From Streptomyces atratus (GTDB lineage: Bacteria; Actinomycetota; Actinomycetes; Streptomycetales; Streptomycetaceae): a DNA stretch of 64,000 nt. Each line of letters opens with the position of its first letter. Position 1 is the stretch's first letter. The position numbers and the translations under genes were made by a program. Of the stretch, positions 54,382 to 64,000 are shown piece by piece. Under the pieces are notes generated by a model. That model had not been told where the DNA came from. It saw only the letters and a list, made by a program, of their open reading frames with translations, and made no database searches. The DNA is taken from positions 140,177 through 204,176 of the forward strand of contig NZ_BMRN01000003.1 of NCBI RefSeq assembly GCF_014648655.1, written 5' to 3'.

Positions 54382-55242
54382 TTACGCGGCGGCCACCGCC
54401 GCGGTCACCGTCTCGGCGAGCGGCGTCGTCGGCCGGCCGATCAGCCGGGCCAGGTCACCGCTCGTACCGGCGAGCAGTCCGCGCTCGATCGCGGCGTCGA
54501 CGTCGACGAGGATTGCCGCGAAACCCTCGGGCAGGCCGGCGCCGACCAGGATCTCCTGGTGCACGGCGGCCGGGACGTTCTTGTACACGATCTCCTTGCC
54601 GGTGGCCTTGGCGACCTCCGCCGCGTACTCCGCGAACGACCAGGCGACATTCCCGCTCAGCTCGTAGACCGCGCCGATGTGACCCTCGCCGGTCAGCACG
54701 GCGGCTGCCGCCGCGGCGTAGTCGGCGCGGGTGGCGGAGGCGACCCGTCCGTCGCCCGCGTTGGCGACGACGGCACCGTGCTCCAGGACGGGGGCGAGGT
54801 TGGCGGTGTAGTTCTCGGTGTACCAACCGTTGCGCAGGAAGGTGTGCGGCAGCCCGGAGTCGAGGATCAGCTGCTCGGTGACCTTGTGCTCGTCGGCCAG
54901 CTTGAAGTCGGCGTCGGGGCCGCCCAGCACACCGGTGTACGCGAGCTGCGCGACGCCCGCCGCCTTGGCCGCGTCGATGACGGCGGTGTGCTGCGGTACG
55001 CGCTTGCCGACCTCGCTGCCGGAGATGAGCAGGACCCGGTCGCCGGCCCGGAAGACGTCCTTGAGGGACTCGGGGCGGTCGTAGTCGGCGACGCGGAGCT
55101 CGACGCCGCGGGCGGCGAGCGGGGCAGCCTTCTCCTCGTTGCGGACGACGGCGGCGATCTCGTTCGCGGGCACGGCGGTGAGCAGCTGGTCGACGACGAG
55201 ACGGCCGAGTTCTCCGGTGGCTCCGGTGACAACGATGCTCAT
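54382..55242 (-). CDS. NmrA/SDR-family NAD(P)-binding protein (QorB-like)
   Basis: A 286-residue atypical short-chain dehydrogenase. Starts MSIVVTGATGELGRLVVDQLL (TGxxGxxG nucleotide loop) and continues with ADYDRPESLKDVFRAGDRVLLISGSEVGKRVPQH, close to E. coli QorB (NADPH:quinone reductase) and related redox sensors. ATG 55240-55242 has GAGGAG nine bases upstream. Divergent from an HxlR regulator gene, the usual partner of such quinone or aldehyde reductases, with a palindrome in the gap. Confidence 0.92.
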   Translation of the reverse strand: MSIVVTGATGELGRLVVDQLLTAVPANEIAAVVRNEEKAAPLAARGVELRVADYDRPESLKDVFRAGDRVLLISGSEVGKRVPQHTAVIDAAKAAGVAQLAYTGVLGGPDADFKLADEHKVTEQLILDSGLPHTFLRNGWYTENYTANLAPVLEHGAVVANAGDGRVASATRADYAAAAAAVLTGEGHIGAVYELSGNVAWSFAEYAAEVAKATGKEIVYKNVPAAVHQEILVGAGLPEGFAAILVDVDAAIERGLLAGTSGDLARLIGRPTTPLAETVTAAVAAA

Positions 55243-55322
55243 GGGGGGTTTCTCCTCTTTGGTGGCACTGGTCCTTGTTCGGGCTCGCAGACTCACTGTA
55301 TGGAATGCACTAACCAATCGAA

Positions 55323-55347
55323 AGTACCCACTTTGAAGTAAGGTACT
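55323..55347. promoter_or_regulatory. Palindrome in the SDR-HxlR gap (likely HxlR operator)
   Basis: AGTACC (55323-55328) and GGTACT (55342-55347) are exact reverse complements, with an inner ACTT..AAGT symmetry. It ends three bases before the HxlR start, so the regulator would block its own translation start region and the divergent promoter. Confidence 0.6.
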
Positions 55348-55350
55348 GGT

Positions 55351-55749
55351 ATGAGCGTGAGTGGCCTGAGCAGGAAGCCCGATGTGAACCGGCAGATGTG
55401 CCCCTCCCGACTGGTGCTCGAACATGTCACCAGCCGCTGGGGCGTCCTGGTCCTCGCCGCCCTGCTGGAGCGCTCGTACCGCTTCAGCGAACTGCGCCGC
55501 GAGGTCGGTGGCGTCAGCGAGAAGATGCTGGCCCAGACCCTCCAGACGCTGGAGCGTGACGGCTTCGTGCACCGGGACGCGAAACCGGTGATCCCGCCGC
55601 GGGTGGACTATTCGCTCACCGGGCTGGGCCGGGAGGCCGCCGAGCAGGTGTGGGCGCTGGCCCGCTGGACGGAGCGGCGCCTGGACGCCGTGCACGCGGC
55701 GCGCGAGGTGTACGACGCCGGGAAGAAGGAGCAGGCTCAGTCCGGCTGA
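55351..55749 (+). CDS. HxlR-family transcriptional regulator
   Basis: A 132-residue winged-helix regulator, MarR-like. Recognised by CPSRLVLEHVTSRWGVLVLAALLERSYRFSELRREVGGVSEKMLAQTLQTLERDGFVHRD with an N-terminal Cys that in relatives senses aldehydes or quinones. It is divergent from the NmrA/SDR gene, which it probably represses. Its stop codon overlaps the end of the KimA-like gene on the other strand by 13 bases, tail to tail. Confidence 0.92.
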   Translation: MSVSGLSRKPDVNRQMCPSRLVLEHVTSRWGVLVLAALLERSYRFSELRREVGGVSEKMLAQTLQTLERDGFVHRDAKPVIPPRVDYSLTGLGREAAEQVWALARWTERRLDAVHAAREVYDAGKKEQAQSG

Positions 55750-57692
55750 GGCGCGCGCCCCTCCTCCAGCGTGCGCAGCGCCCGCGAGACGTCGAACGGC
55801 AGGATCGTCACCGCCACGTGTGGCAGCTGCGCCAGCGTCTTGGCCATCTGTTCACCCGTGCCCCGGTGCAGAAGCTTCCCGAGCGCGTTGCTGTACGTCC
55901 GCCGGGGCACCAGCACCGTCAGCCAGGTCTCGCCGTCCTCCGTGGTGCGGGACGCGAGCTCCTTCATCGCATGGCGCAGCCGCCGGTCCGGGCACTCCAC
56001 CAGCTCCAGGGACACGGACGTGGCGGCCGTCGCCTCCCACCGGGCGGCCAGCCGTCTGCCGTACGCCTCGTCGATCGCGAAGTGCACCGCCCGGATCTCG
56101 TCCGGGCGCAGCTCATGGGCGTAGCGCAGGGCCTTCAGCGTCGCCAGGTCGAGCGTCTCGACGAGGACGAACACCAGATGGCGGCGGAACCGCGGCCGGT
56201 CCGCGCCCGGAGCCTGGATGGTCTCCAGCGCGGCCGCTTCGTGCCGGTACTCGCGGTTGATCCGCATCAGCGCCCACACCCCGAGCGGGAAGATCACCAC
56301 GACCAGCCAGGCACCCTCGGTGAACTTGGTCACGGCGAAGATCAGCACCACGGCGGCGGAGATGACCGCGGCGGTCCCATTGACCGCGATCTTGAGCCTG
56401 CGGTACGTCTCGCGGCGCCGCAGGTGGTAGGCGGTGAGGCCGGCCCCGGCCATGGTGAAGGCGGTGAACACGCCGATCGCGTACAGCGCCACCAGCTTGT
56501 CCACGCTGGCGCCGGTCACCAGCAGCAGCGCCAGAGAGACGACGGCCAGCGAGATGATGCCGTTGGAGAACGCCAGCCGGTGCCCGCGCCGGGTCAGCAC
56601 CCGCGGCAGGAACCGGTCTTTGGCGACGAAACTCGCGAGGTACGGAAAGCCGGTGAACGGGGTGTTGGCGCCGGTGTAGAGGACCAGCGCGGTCGCCAGC
56701 TGCACGAAGACCAGCCCGGCCGTACCGAGCGGCCCGCCGCCGAACGCGAGATGGGCCTCCTGCGCGATGACGGTGGGTGTGCCGTCGGTGTACGGGACTG
56801 CATGGGTGAAGTGCGCCAGCGTGGAGACACCGAGCACGAGGATGCCGAGCACCGTGCTCATGACGATGAGGGTGCGGCGGGCATTGCGGCCCTGGGGTTC
56901 GCGGAACGCGGAGATGCCGTTGGAGATCGCTTCGAGCCCGGTGAGGGACGACCCGCCGTTGGCGAACGAGCGCAGCACGATGAAGAGCGAGGCGCCGTAG
57001 AGCCAGCCGTTGCCCGGAGTGCCGAGCGGCACGACCCCGGCGGCGTGCAGATCGGCGCGCGGCAGCTCGCCCGTGAGCCCGCGCAGCGCGGCGACGAGAA
57101 GGACGAGGCCGACGGCGGCCATGAAGAGATAGGCGGGCAGTGCGAAGGCCCGGCCCGCCTCGCGGACCCCGCGCAGATTCCCGTACGCGAGCAGCACGAT
57201 GACGGCTACGGAGACCGGGAGCTGGAGATGGTCCAGGCCGGTGAAGTTGTTGCCGGCCAGATGGGCGAGCGAGATCAGGGCGTTGGTGCCGGCCGAGACC
57301 TGGACGGCGACGGTGACGATGTAGTCGACGAGCAGCGCCACGGCGGCGATCTGCGCGATGTTGGGCCCGAAGTTCTCCCGGGCGACGACGTACGACCCGC
57401 CCGCCCTGGTGTAGATCATCACGACATCGCTGTAGCAGAGCGTGAGGAGCAGCAGTACGAGCAGGATCGCCCCGGTCACCGGCATGAGCAGGGTGAACGC
57501 GGCGGCGCCGACGACGGGTACGAGGACCCGGAGCATCTCCTCGGAGCCGTACGCGGACGAACTGATGCAGTCGGAGGCGAGCACCCCGAGCGCCGTCCGG
57601 TTGTTCAGCTTCTCCTCGCTGATGCGCTCGGTGGTGAGCGCTCTGCCGAGCAGACGCCGCTTGATGCGGTACGCGGGGCGGTCCGGGGTCAT
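55737..57692 (-). CDS. KimA-like APC-superfamily permease (probable potassium importer)
   Basis: A 651-residue permease with about 12 helices and a soluble C-terminal domain (about 455-651). The N-terminus RRLLGRALTTERISEEKLNNRTALGVLASDCISSSAYGSEEMLRVL, YSDVVMIYTRAGGSYVVARENFGPNIA and the USP-like tail match Bacillus subtilis KimA (YdaO), a high-affinity proton-coupled K+ importer inhibited by c-di-AMP, by recollection of that sequence. Streptomyces relatives are mostly annotated only as amino acid permeases. ATG 57690-57692 starts MTPDRPAYRI; no ribosome site is evident, so it may be leaderless. Confidence 0.83.
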   Translation of the reverse strand: MTPDRPAYRIKRRLLGRALTTERISEEKLNNRTALGVLASDCISSSAYGSEEMLRVLVPVVGAAAFTLLMPVTGAILLVLLLLTLCYSDVVMIYTRAGGSYVVARENFGPNIAQIAAVALLVDYIVTVAVQVSAGTNALISLAHLAGNNFTGLDHLQLPVSVAVIVLLAYGNLRGVREAGRAFALPAYLFMAAVGLVLLVAALRGLTGELPRADLHAAGVVPLGTPGNGWLYGASLFIVLRSFANGGSSLTGLEAISNGISAFREPQGRNARRTLIVMSTVLGILVLGVSTLAHFTHAVPYTDGTPTVIAQEAHLAFGGGPLGTAGLVFVQLATALVLYTGANTPFTGFPYLASFVAKDRFLPRVLTRRGHRLAFSNGIISLAVVSLALLLVTGASVDKLVALYAIGVFTAFTMAGAGLTAYHLRRRETYRRLKIAVNGTAAVISAAVVLIFAVTKFTEGAWLVVVIFPLGVWALMRINREYRHEAAALETIQAPGADRPRFRRHLVFVLVETLDLATLKALRYAHELRPDEIRAVHFAIDEAYGRRLAARWEATAATSVSLELVECPDRRLRHAMKELASRTTEDGETWLTVLVPRRTYSNALGKLLHRGTGEQMAKTLAQLPHVAVTILPFDVSRALRTLEEGRAPQPD

Positions 57693-57733
57693 GGCCACAT
57701 GGTGCGCGGTGGCCGGTCGCACCCCTGGCCGCA

Positions 57734-57770
57734 ATCGCCGGACGGGCCGAAATTCAGCCCGTCCGGCGAT
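57734..57770 (-). terminator. Terminator after korB
   Basis: The perfect 14-bp stem ATCGCCGGACGGGC (57734-57747) / GCCCGTCCGGCGAT (57757-57770) has a nine-base loop. It lies 53 bases after the korB stop and shares its core with the nuo terminator. Confidence 0.85.
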
Positions 57771-57822
57771 GGGAAGTAGCCCCGAGGGGGTGCCGTCGGC
57801 CGATGTAGCCCAGGGGTGTCCG

Positions 57823-58873
<1,051 letters not shown>

Positions 58874-58881
<8 letters not shown>

Positions 58882-60829
58882 CGATGGCCTCCTTGAGAGC
58901 CGTCGCAAGCTGCTCGGCCTTGAACGGCATACCGTTGACCTGGTTGTAACTGCGCGCGTCCACCAGGTACTTGGCCCGGATGAGCGTGGCCAGCTGGCCG
59001 AGGTTCATCTCCGGTACCACCACCTTCTCGTAACGCTTCAGCACCTCGCCGAGATTCCTCGGGAAGGGGTTGAGGTTGCGCAGATGGGCCTGGGCGATGG
59101 GCTGTCCCGCGGCCCGCAGCCGGCGGACGGCGGCGGTGATGGGGCCGTAGGTGGAACCCCAGCCGAGGACGAGTGTCCGCGCCTCGCCCGGATCGTCGAC
59201 TTCGAGGTCGGGGACCTCGATGCCGTCGACCTTGGCCTGACGGGTGCGGACCATGAAGTCGTGGTTCGCGGGGTCGTAGGAGATGTTGCCGCTGCCGTCC
59301 TGTTTCTCGATGCCGCCGATGCGGTGTTCGAGACCGGGGGTGCCGGGGACGGCCCACGGGCGGGCCAGGGTCTGCGGGTCGCGTTTGTACGGCCAGAAGA
59401 CCTCGGTGCCGTCGGCCAGCTCATGGTTCGTACCGGTGGCGAACTGGACGCGCAGGTCGGGGAGTTCGTCGATCTCGGGGATCTTCCACGGCTCGGAGCC
59501 GTTGGCGAGATAGCCGTCCGAGAGCAGGAACACCGGGGTGCGGTACGTCAGCGCGATCCGGGCGGCGTCGAGCGCGGCGTCGAAGCAGTCCGCCGGGGTC
59601 TTCGGGGCCACGATCGGGACCGGGGCCTCGCCGTTGCGCCCGTACATCGCCTGGAGCAGGTCGGCCTGCTCGGTCTTGGTGGGCAGACCGGTGGACGGGC
59701 CGCCGCGCTGGATGTCGATGACGAGCAGTGGTAGTTCGAGTGAGACGGCGAGCCCGATGGTCTCCGACTTCAGAGCCACTCCGGGCCCGGACGTCGTCGT
59801 CACCGCAAGCGATCCGCCGAACGCTGCGCCCAGTGCGGCACCGATGCCCGCGATCTCGTCCTCGGCCTGGAAGGTGCGTACACCGAAGTTCTTGTGCTTG
59901 CTGAGCTCGTGCAGGATGTCGGAGGCCGGGGTGATCGGGTACGAGCCCAGATAGAGCGGCAGATCCGCCTGCCGGCCCGCGGCGATCAGCCCGTAGGACA
60001 GCGCCAGGTTCCCGGAGATGTTGCGGTACGTACCCGGCGGGAAGGTCTGTGAGGCGGGTGCCACCTCGTAGCTGACCGCGAAGTCCTCCGTCGTCTCCCC
60101 GAAGTTCCACCCGGCGCGGAACGCGGTGACGTTCGCCTCGGCGATCTGCGGCTTCTTCGCGAACTTGGCGCGAAGGAATGCCTCGGTTCCCTCGGTCGGC
60201 CGGTGGTACATCCAGGAGAGCAGCCCGAGCGCGAACATGTTCTTCGAGCGCTCGGCCTCCTTGCGGGAGAGCCCGAACTCCTTCAGCGCCTCGATCGTGA
60301 GGGTGGTCAGCGGCACCGGGTGGACGTTGTACGCCTCCAGGGAGCCGTCCTCCAGGGGACTGGTCTCGTAGCCGACCTTCGCCATCGGGCGCTTGGTGAA
60401 CTCATCGGTGTTGACGATGATTTCGGCGCCGCGCGGCACATCGCCGATGTTGGCCTTGAGTGCGGCCGGATTCATCGCGACCAGGACGTTCGGCGCGTCG
60501 CCCGGCGTCAGGATGTCGTGGTCGGCGAAATGCAGCTGGAACGACGAAACCCCCGGCAGGGTACCTGCGGGGGCGCGGATCTCGGCGGGGAAGTTCGGCA
60601 GCGTGGAGAGATCGTTCCCGAAGGACGCGGTTTCCGCGGTGAACCGGTCACCGGTGAGCTGCATACCGTCTCCGGAGTCACCCGCGAAGCGGATGATCAC
60701 CCGGTCCAGACGACGGATCTCCTTCTCGCCGGCGCCCGTGTGATCGGGACTGGGGGCACGCTGTCCCCCGACGAGCGCCTCGCTGGCCTCATCGGCCTGT
60801 TCGGCTGGGCTACTGACCTGGCTGGTCAC
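58874..60829 (-). CDS. korA: 2-oxoacid:ferredoxin oxidoreductase subunit alpha (gamma domain fused)
   Basis: A 651-residue subunit. Residues about 35-230 are the gamma domain (RVIIRFAGDSGDGMQLTGDRFTAETASFGNDL), fused to the alpha domain (SYPITPASDILHELSKH, FQAEDEIAGIGAALGAAFGGSLAVTTTSGPG, GPSTGLPTKTEQADLL). GTG 60829 (VTSQVSSPAEQ) is chosen because AGGGAGG lies nine bases upstream; the longer frame to 61024 is unsupported. Overlaps korB by eight bases, so they form one operon and enzyme. Its promoter lies in the AT-rich stretch before 60829. Confidence 0.94.
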
Positions 60830-61134
60830 TGAACTGGACCTCCCTCGGGGCGGCGGCTCGGGACCGGCCGGCCCGCCGGCGGTCCCAAGGCCCACCCTAC
60901 GTCGGTAAGGGTCGCCTTCCCTGGACCGATCATATGGTGGACGTTGTTTTGAGACGCGATTTGATACCGGTTTGTCATATTTCGCAAGCCCCTCAGCCGT
61001 TCGGTGAAGACGCTGTGCACTCATTCTTTGGTTCTAGGACCCCGATCGGCCCTTGTCCGGGCGCGGGTCACCGCGGCGGCCGCATCCGGCCCCCGCGGTG
61101 ACCTTCATCAGGTATCTGACAGGGTGTCAGCTCG
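60830..61134. other. Intergenic region before korA
   Basis: This 305-base gap holds the korA promoter (an AT-rich patch at about 60925-61000 with CATATG at 60932-60937) and the response regulator's terminator at 61066-61103. No gene is seen. Confidence 0.55.
61066..61103 (-). terminator. Terminator after the response regulator gene
   Basis: The 11-bp perfect stem GGTCACCGCGG (61066-61076) / CCGCGGTGACC (61093-61103) encloses a 16-base GC-rich loop. It is 32 bases beyond the regulator stop. Confidence 0.75.
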
Positions 61135-61809
61135 TCAGGAGTTCAGGTAGGTCAGCACCGCCAGCACCCGGCGGTGATCCCCGTCACTGGGGGACAGGCC
61201 CAGCTTCAGGAAGATATTGCTGACGTGCTTCTCCACGGCCCCGTCGCTCACCACCAGCTGCCTGGCCACCGCGGAGTTCGTCCGGCCCTCCGCCATCAGG
61301 CTGAGCACCTCGCGCTCGCGCGGCGTCAGCCCGGCCAGGACGTCCTGCTTACGGCTTCGCCCCAGCAGCTGCGCCACGACTTCCGGGTCCAGTGCCGTCC
61401 CGCCCTGCGCCACCCGGACCACCGCGTCCACGAACTCCCGGACCTCGGCGACCCGGTCCTTCAGCAGATACCCCACACCCCGGCTGGATCCGGCCAGCAG
61501 CTCGGTCGCGTACTGCTCCTCGACGTACTGCGAAAGGACCAGTACCCCGATCCCGGGATAGTCCTTGCGCAGCCGCACCGCCGCCCGCACGCCCTCGTCG
61601 GTGTGGGTGGGCGGCATCCGCACATCGGCGACCACCACATCGGGCAGCGCATCCTGTCCGGCGAGGTCGCGCACCGTCTTGATCAGCGCCTCGGCGTCCC
61701 CCACCCCGGCGACGACGTCGTGCCCGAGATCGGTCAGCAACCGGGTGAGCCCTTCCCGAAGCAGTACCGAATCCTCGGCGATGACTACTCGCACCCTGTC
61801 CTCCACCAT
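61135..61809 (-). CDS. NarL/FixJ-family (LuxR-type) response regulator
   Basis: A 224-residue two-component regulator. Receiver domain: [20 protein letters not shown], phospho-acceptor D62 in [10 protein letters not shown], and signature K in GYLLKDRV. The C-terminal HTH (about 155-220) has [48 protein letters not shown] 61807-61809 (MVEDRVRV) is chosen because GGGGGA precedes it; GTG one codon later is possible. The two sensor kinases upstream on the same strand are likely partners, but a 52-bp palindrome stands between, so regulator expression may be separate. Confidence 0.93.
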   Translation of the reverse strand: MVEDRVRVVIAEDSVLLREGLTRLLTDLGHDVVAGVGDAEALIKTVRDLAGQDALPDVVVADVRMPPTHTDEGVRAAVRLRKDYPGIGVLVLSQYVEEQYATELLAGSSRGVGYLLKDRVAEVREFVDAVVRVAQGGTALDPEVVAQLLGRSRKQDVLAGLTPREREVLSLMAEGRTNSAVARQLVVSDGAVEKHVSNIFLKLGLSPSDGDHRRVLAVLTYLNS

Positions 61810-61880
61810 GACGCTGTATCCCCCACTGCTCGCTGGTCCCGCCTGTATGACGTCCAGCATCCCAGTATCGGCAGTGCCGT

Positions 61881-61932
61881 GTCCCCGGCCGCCGGACCGG
61901 CTTGATTTCAAGCCGGTCCGGCGGCCGGGGAC
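61881..61932. terminator. Perfect 52-bp palindrome between kinase and response regulator genes
   Basis: A 25-bp left arm (61881-61905, beginning GTCCCCGGCCGCC) is exactly complementary to the right arm (61908-61932), with only two bases between. It lies 62 bases past the kinase stop and 72 bases before the regulator start. Confidence 0.75.
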
Positions 61933-61993
61933 GAGGGGGAGCAGTGGGGGTGGGCGGTCCTGTTCACGGCTCCGTGCGTGTGTGCGGGTGTGT

Positions 61994-63349
61994 TCAGCCG
62001 CGCCACGGCAGCTCGGCCGTGATCCGCGTCGGGCCGCCCTGCGGGGAATCCACGACGAGTACGCCGTCCACCGCGTCCAGCCGCTCGGTCAACCCGGCCA
62101 GCCCGCTGCCCGAGGACACATCTGCGCCGCCGCGCCCGTTGTCCGTGACCTGGAGCATCAGCCGGTCCGCCGTCCGCCACACATCGACCGATGCGCGGGT
62201 CGCGCGTGCATGCTTGCTCACGTTCTGCAACAGCTCGGAGACCGTGAAGTAGGCGATTCCCTCGATGGCCTGGGCGGGCCTGGACGCGAGGTCCACCTCG
62301 ACCGTCACGGGGACGGTGCAGCGGGAGGCGATGGCGGAGAGTGCGGCGTCGAGGCCTCGGTCGGTGAGGACGGCGGGGTGGATGCCGCGGGCGAGGTCGC
62401 GGAGTTCCTGGAGGGCGACCTTGACCTCTCCGTGGGCCTCGTCGACCATGCGGGCGGCGGCCTCGGGGTCGTCGGTCAGCTTCTCCTTCGCCAGACCCAG
62501 ATCCATGGCGAGGGCGACGAGCCGGGCCTGTGCCCCGTCGTGCAGGTCGCGTTCGATGCGGCGCAGGTCGGCGGCGGCCGTGTCGACGACCACCCCGCGG
62601 TCCGACTCCAGCTCGGAGACGCGCGTCGCCAGCCGGGACGGCCCGAGCAGCCCCGACACCATCACCCGGTCCACGCCCGCCAGCCCACGGATGATCCACG
62701 GTGTGACGAGGACGAGTACCAGGCCGCACACGCTGGTCGCGGTCAGCTCGAAGGGGGAGTCGAGATAGACGCGGTGGCCGTCGTCGCCGTACAGCTGGAT
62801 GCCGCCGGTCCCCACGGACGCCGGGAAGACCCACTGCCACAGCGGGTAGGTGAGGGCGGCCCACCCCCACGACCAGAACGTCAGCGAAACAGTGAAGGCG
62901 AAGATCGCCCACGGGAGGTGCAGCAGCGCGTAGAGCAGATGCCGCCAGGACACCCCGCTCTTGAGGACCGCGCCCACCCAGGACAGCAGGCCGCCGGTCC
63001 TGCCGCGCACCGGCGCCGGGTCCGCCACGTCCAGCTTCAGCAGCCCGCGCGCCCGGGCCCGCTCCATCGCGCCGAATCCGCGGCACATGGCCAGCGCGCC
63101 GGCCAGGATCGGAACCCCGAGGAAGGTGATCAGCATGCCGATGCCCAGCGTCGTCAGGGTGATCGAGAGGCTGAACAGGACCACGCTGATCGGCAGACTC
63201 AGCAGCAGATAGCCGAACTCGCGCCAGGTCCTGCCCTCGAAAGGCGCGCGCAGCGCGGCCGGGAAGAAGTGCTTCACCGGGGGGTGGTCCCCGAAACCGG
63301 CTCCGGACCGCTGGTGGTCCCGAGTGTCCGGTCCGTATGCCGTGGCCAT
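61994..63349 (-). CDS. Two-component sensor histidine kinase (HisKA_3/HATPase type)
   Basis: A 451-residue membrane sensor of the NarX/DesK class. The N-terminal sensor half has four to six helices ([69 protein letters not shown]). The HisKA_3 box is [28 protein letters not shown] with the phospho-accepting His; the ATPase domain has [19 protein letters not shown] (N-box), [18 protein letters not shown] (G-boxes) and ends [13 protein letters not shown] 63347-63349 (MATAYGPDT) is chosen. A second, closely related kinase is encoded directly upstream, and one stretch of over 100 bases is identical between the two. Confidence 0.92.
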   Translation of the reverse strand: MATAYGPDTRDHQRSGAGFGDHPPVKHFFPAALRAPFEGRTWREFGYLLLSLPISVVLFSLSITLTTLGIGMLITFLGVPILAGALAMCRGFGAMERARARGLLKLDVADPAPVRGRTGGLLSWVGAVLKSGVSWRHLLYALLHLPWAIFAFTVSLTFWSWGWAALTYPLWQWVFPASVGTGGIQLYGDDGHRVYLDSPFELTATSVCGLVLVLVTPWIIRGLAGVDRVMVSGLLGPSRLATRVSELESDRGVVVDTAAADLRRIERDLHDGAQARLVALAMDLGLAKEKLTDDPEAAARMVDEAHGEVKVALQELRDLARGIHPAVLTDRGLDAALSAIASRCTVPVTVEVDLASRPAQAIEGIAYFTVSELLQNVSKHARATRASVDVWRTADRLMLQVTDNGRGGADVSSGSGLAGLTERLDAVDGVLVVDSPQGGPTRITAELPWRG

Positions 63350-63547
63350 GGGTGCAGTCCGTTTCTTCTCATGGAGCCGGTTTCTCCGGTGGTTTCGGGG
63401 TTCCGGCCGGTACATCAAGGTTGCTGGGTCGCGTGTCGGCGCACCATGAGGGCGGTATCCCTCTTCGGCCGGGGGTTTTCCCCACCCTGCTCAGGGGGCT
63501 CAGGGGGCTGGGCCCGGGCGTGCCGGCCTTCCGGGGTCGCTGGGCCT

Positions 63548-64000
63548 CTAGGGCCGCCTGGCCGCCCCTGTGCGGTTCGGCTCCCTCTCCCGGTCCCGCC
63601 AGGGCAGCTCGGCGGTGACCGTCGTAGGACCGCCGACCGGCGAGTCTAGGACGAACAGCCCATCGACGGCGCCCAGCCGTTCGGCCAGCCCGGCCATGCC
63701 CGTACCGCCGTCCATCCGGGCCCCGCCCTCCCCGTCGTCGGTGACCTGGATCAGCAGCCGGTCCGCCGACCGCCACACCTCGACGGACGCCGAACGTGCC
63801 GAGCTGTGTTTGCTCACGTTCTGCAACAGCTCCGAGACCGTGAAGTAGGCGATTCCCTCGATCGCCTCCGCGGGACGCGCCGGCAGATCCACCCCCACCG
63901 TCACGGGGACGGTGCAGCGGGAGGCGATGGCGGAGAGTGCGGCGTCGAGGCCTCGGTCGGTGAGGACGGCGGGGTGGATGCCGCGGGCGAGGTCGCGGAG
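63548..64000 (-). CDS. Second sensor histidine kinase, paralogue (5' part beyond the window)
   Basis: The visible 150 codons are the C-terminal ATPase domain; the gene continues to the right of the window. It reads [90 protein letters not shown], and ends with TVTAELPWRDRERE plus a short basic tail. It is very close to the kinase at 61994-63349; 63899-64000 is identical in DNA to 62303-62404. Stop at 63548-63550. It lies 198 bases upstream of its paralogue on the same strand. Confidence 0.9.
   Translation of the reverse strand, partial: LRDLARGIHPAVLTDRGLDAALSAIASRCTVPVTVGVDLPARPAEAIEGIAYFTVSELLQNVSKHSSARSASVEVWRSADRLLIQVTDDGEGGARMDGGTGMAGLAERLGAVDGLFVLDSPVGGPTTVTAELPWRDREREPNRTGAARRP

Overview
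The window is a high-GC actinobacterial chromosome segment. Third-codon GC bias, frequent GTG starts, GTGA/ATGA stop-start overlaps, F420-type and mycothiol-era families, and gene order all point to a Streptomyces species. No rRNA, tRNA, CRISPR array, transposase or phage gene was recognised. The backbone (NlpC/P60 gene, nuoA-N, recQ, polyprenyl synthase, korAB, two-component genes) matches, from memory, the core region around the nuo locus in Streptomyces genomes. The parts between these anchors are more variable.

Layout. 1-178: tail of a class A beta-lactamase-like serine hydrolase. 0.3-2.0 kb: undecaprenyl-phosphate HexNAc-1-P transferase with a coupled small gene. 2.2-5.2 kb: a WhiJ-type regulatory set (XRE/DUF5753 regulator, DUF397 protein, divergent HATPase anti-sigma-like gene with an apparent frameshift), then an ABM-domain protein and a divergent TetR with clear operators, then a decayed second copy of the HATPase gene. 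5.4-10.5 kb: membrane acyltransferase, PQQ-propeller Ser/Thr kinase, MFS exporter. 10.7-11.6 kb: secreted NlpC/P60 peptidase.

12.3-28.3 kb: complete 14-gene respiratory complex I operon nuoABCDEFGHIJKLMN, with a Rex-like operator in front and a strong terminator behind. 28.4-37.4 kb: recQ, Uma2-family protein, fumarylacetoacetase, a peptide transporter (POT) plus CocE/X-Pro hydrolase operon, and a menaquinone-side-chain-type polyprenyl diphosphate synthase.

37.8-44.3 kb: a DeoR-controlled operon of APC permease, FGGY kinase, a GlpA-like flavoprotein with BFD iron-sulfur domain and a second flavoprotein. It looks like a polyol (or amino-polyol) catabolic route whose substrate is not settled, and it is the best candidate here for an undescribed pathway. 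44.7-48.8 kb: LolA/DUF2092-like protein, ABC exporter pair, TetR. 48.9-57.7 kb: HAD phosphatase, F420-type nitroreductase fused to hemerythrin, small secreted protein, FAD monooxygenase, RarD permease, SDR/NmrA plus HxlR pair, KimA-like potassium permease. 57.8-64.0 kb: 2-oxoacid:ferredoxin oxidoreductase korA-korB, LuxR-type response regulator and two tandem paralogous sensor kinases, the second cut by the window end.

Several genes can be linked functionally. The polyprenyl synthase (menaquinone tail), complex I (NADH to menaquinone) and KorAB (2-oxoglutarate oxidation yielding reduced ferredoxin) all serve central respiration. Short hairpins and near-perfect palindromes separate most transcription units and are listed individually.
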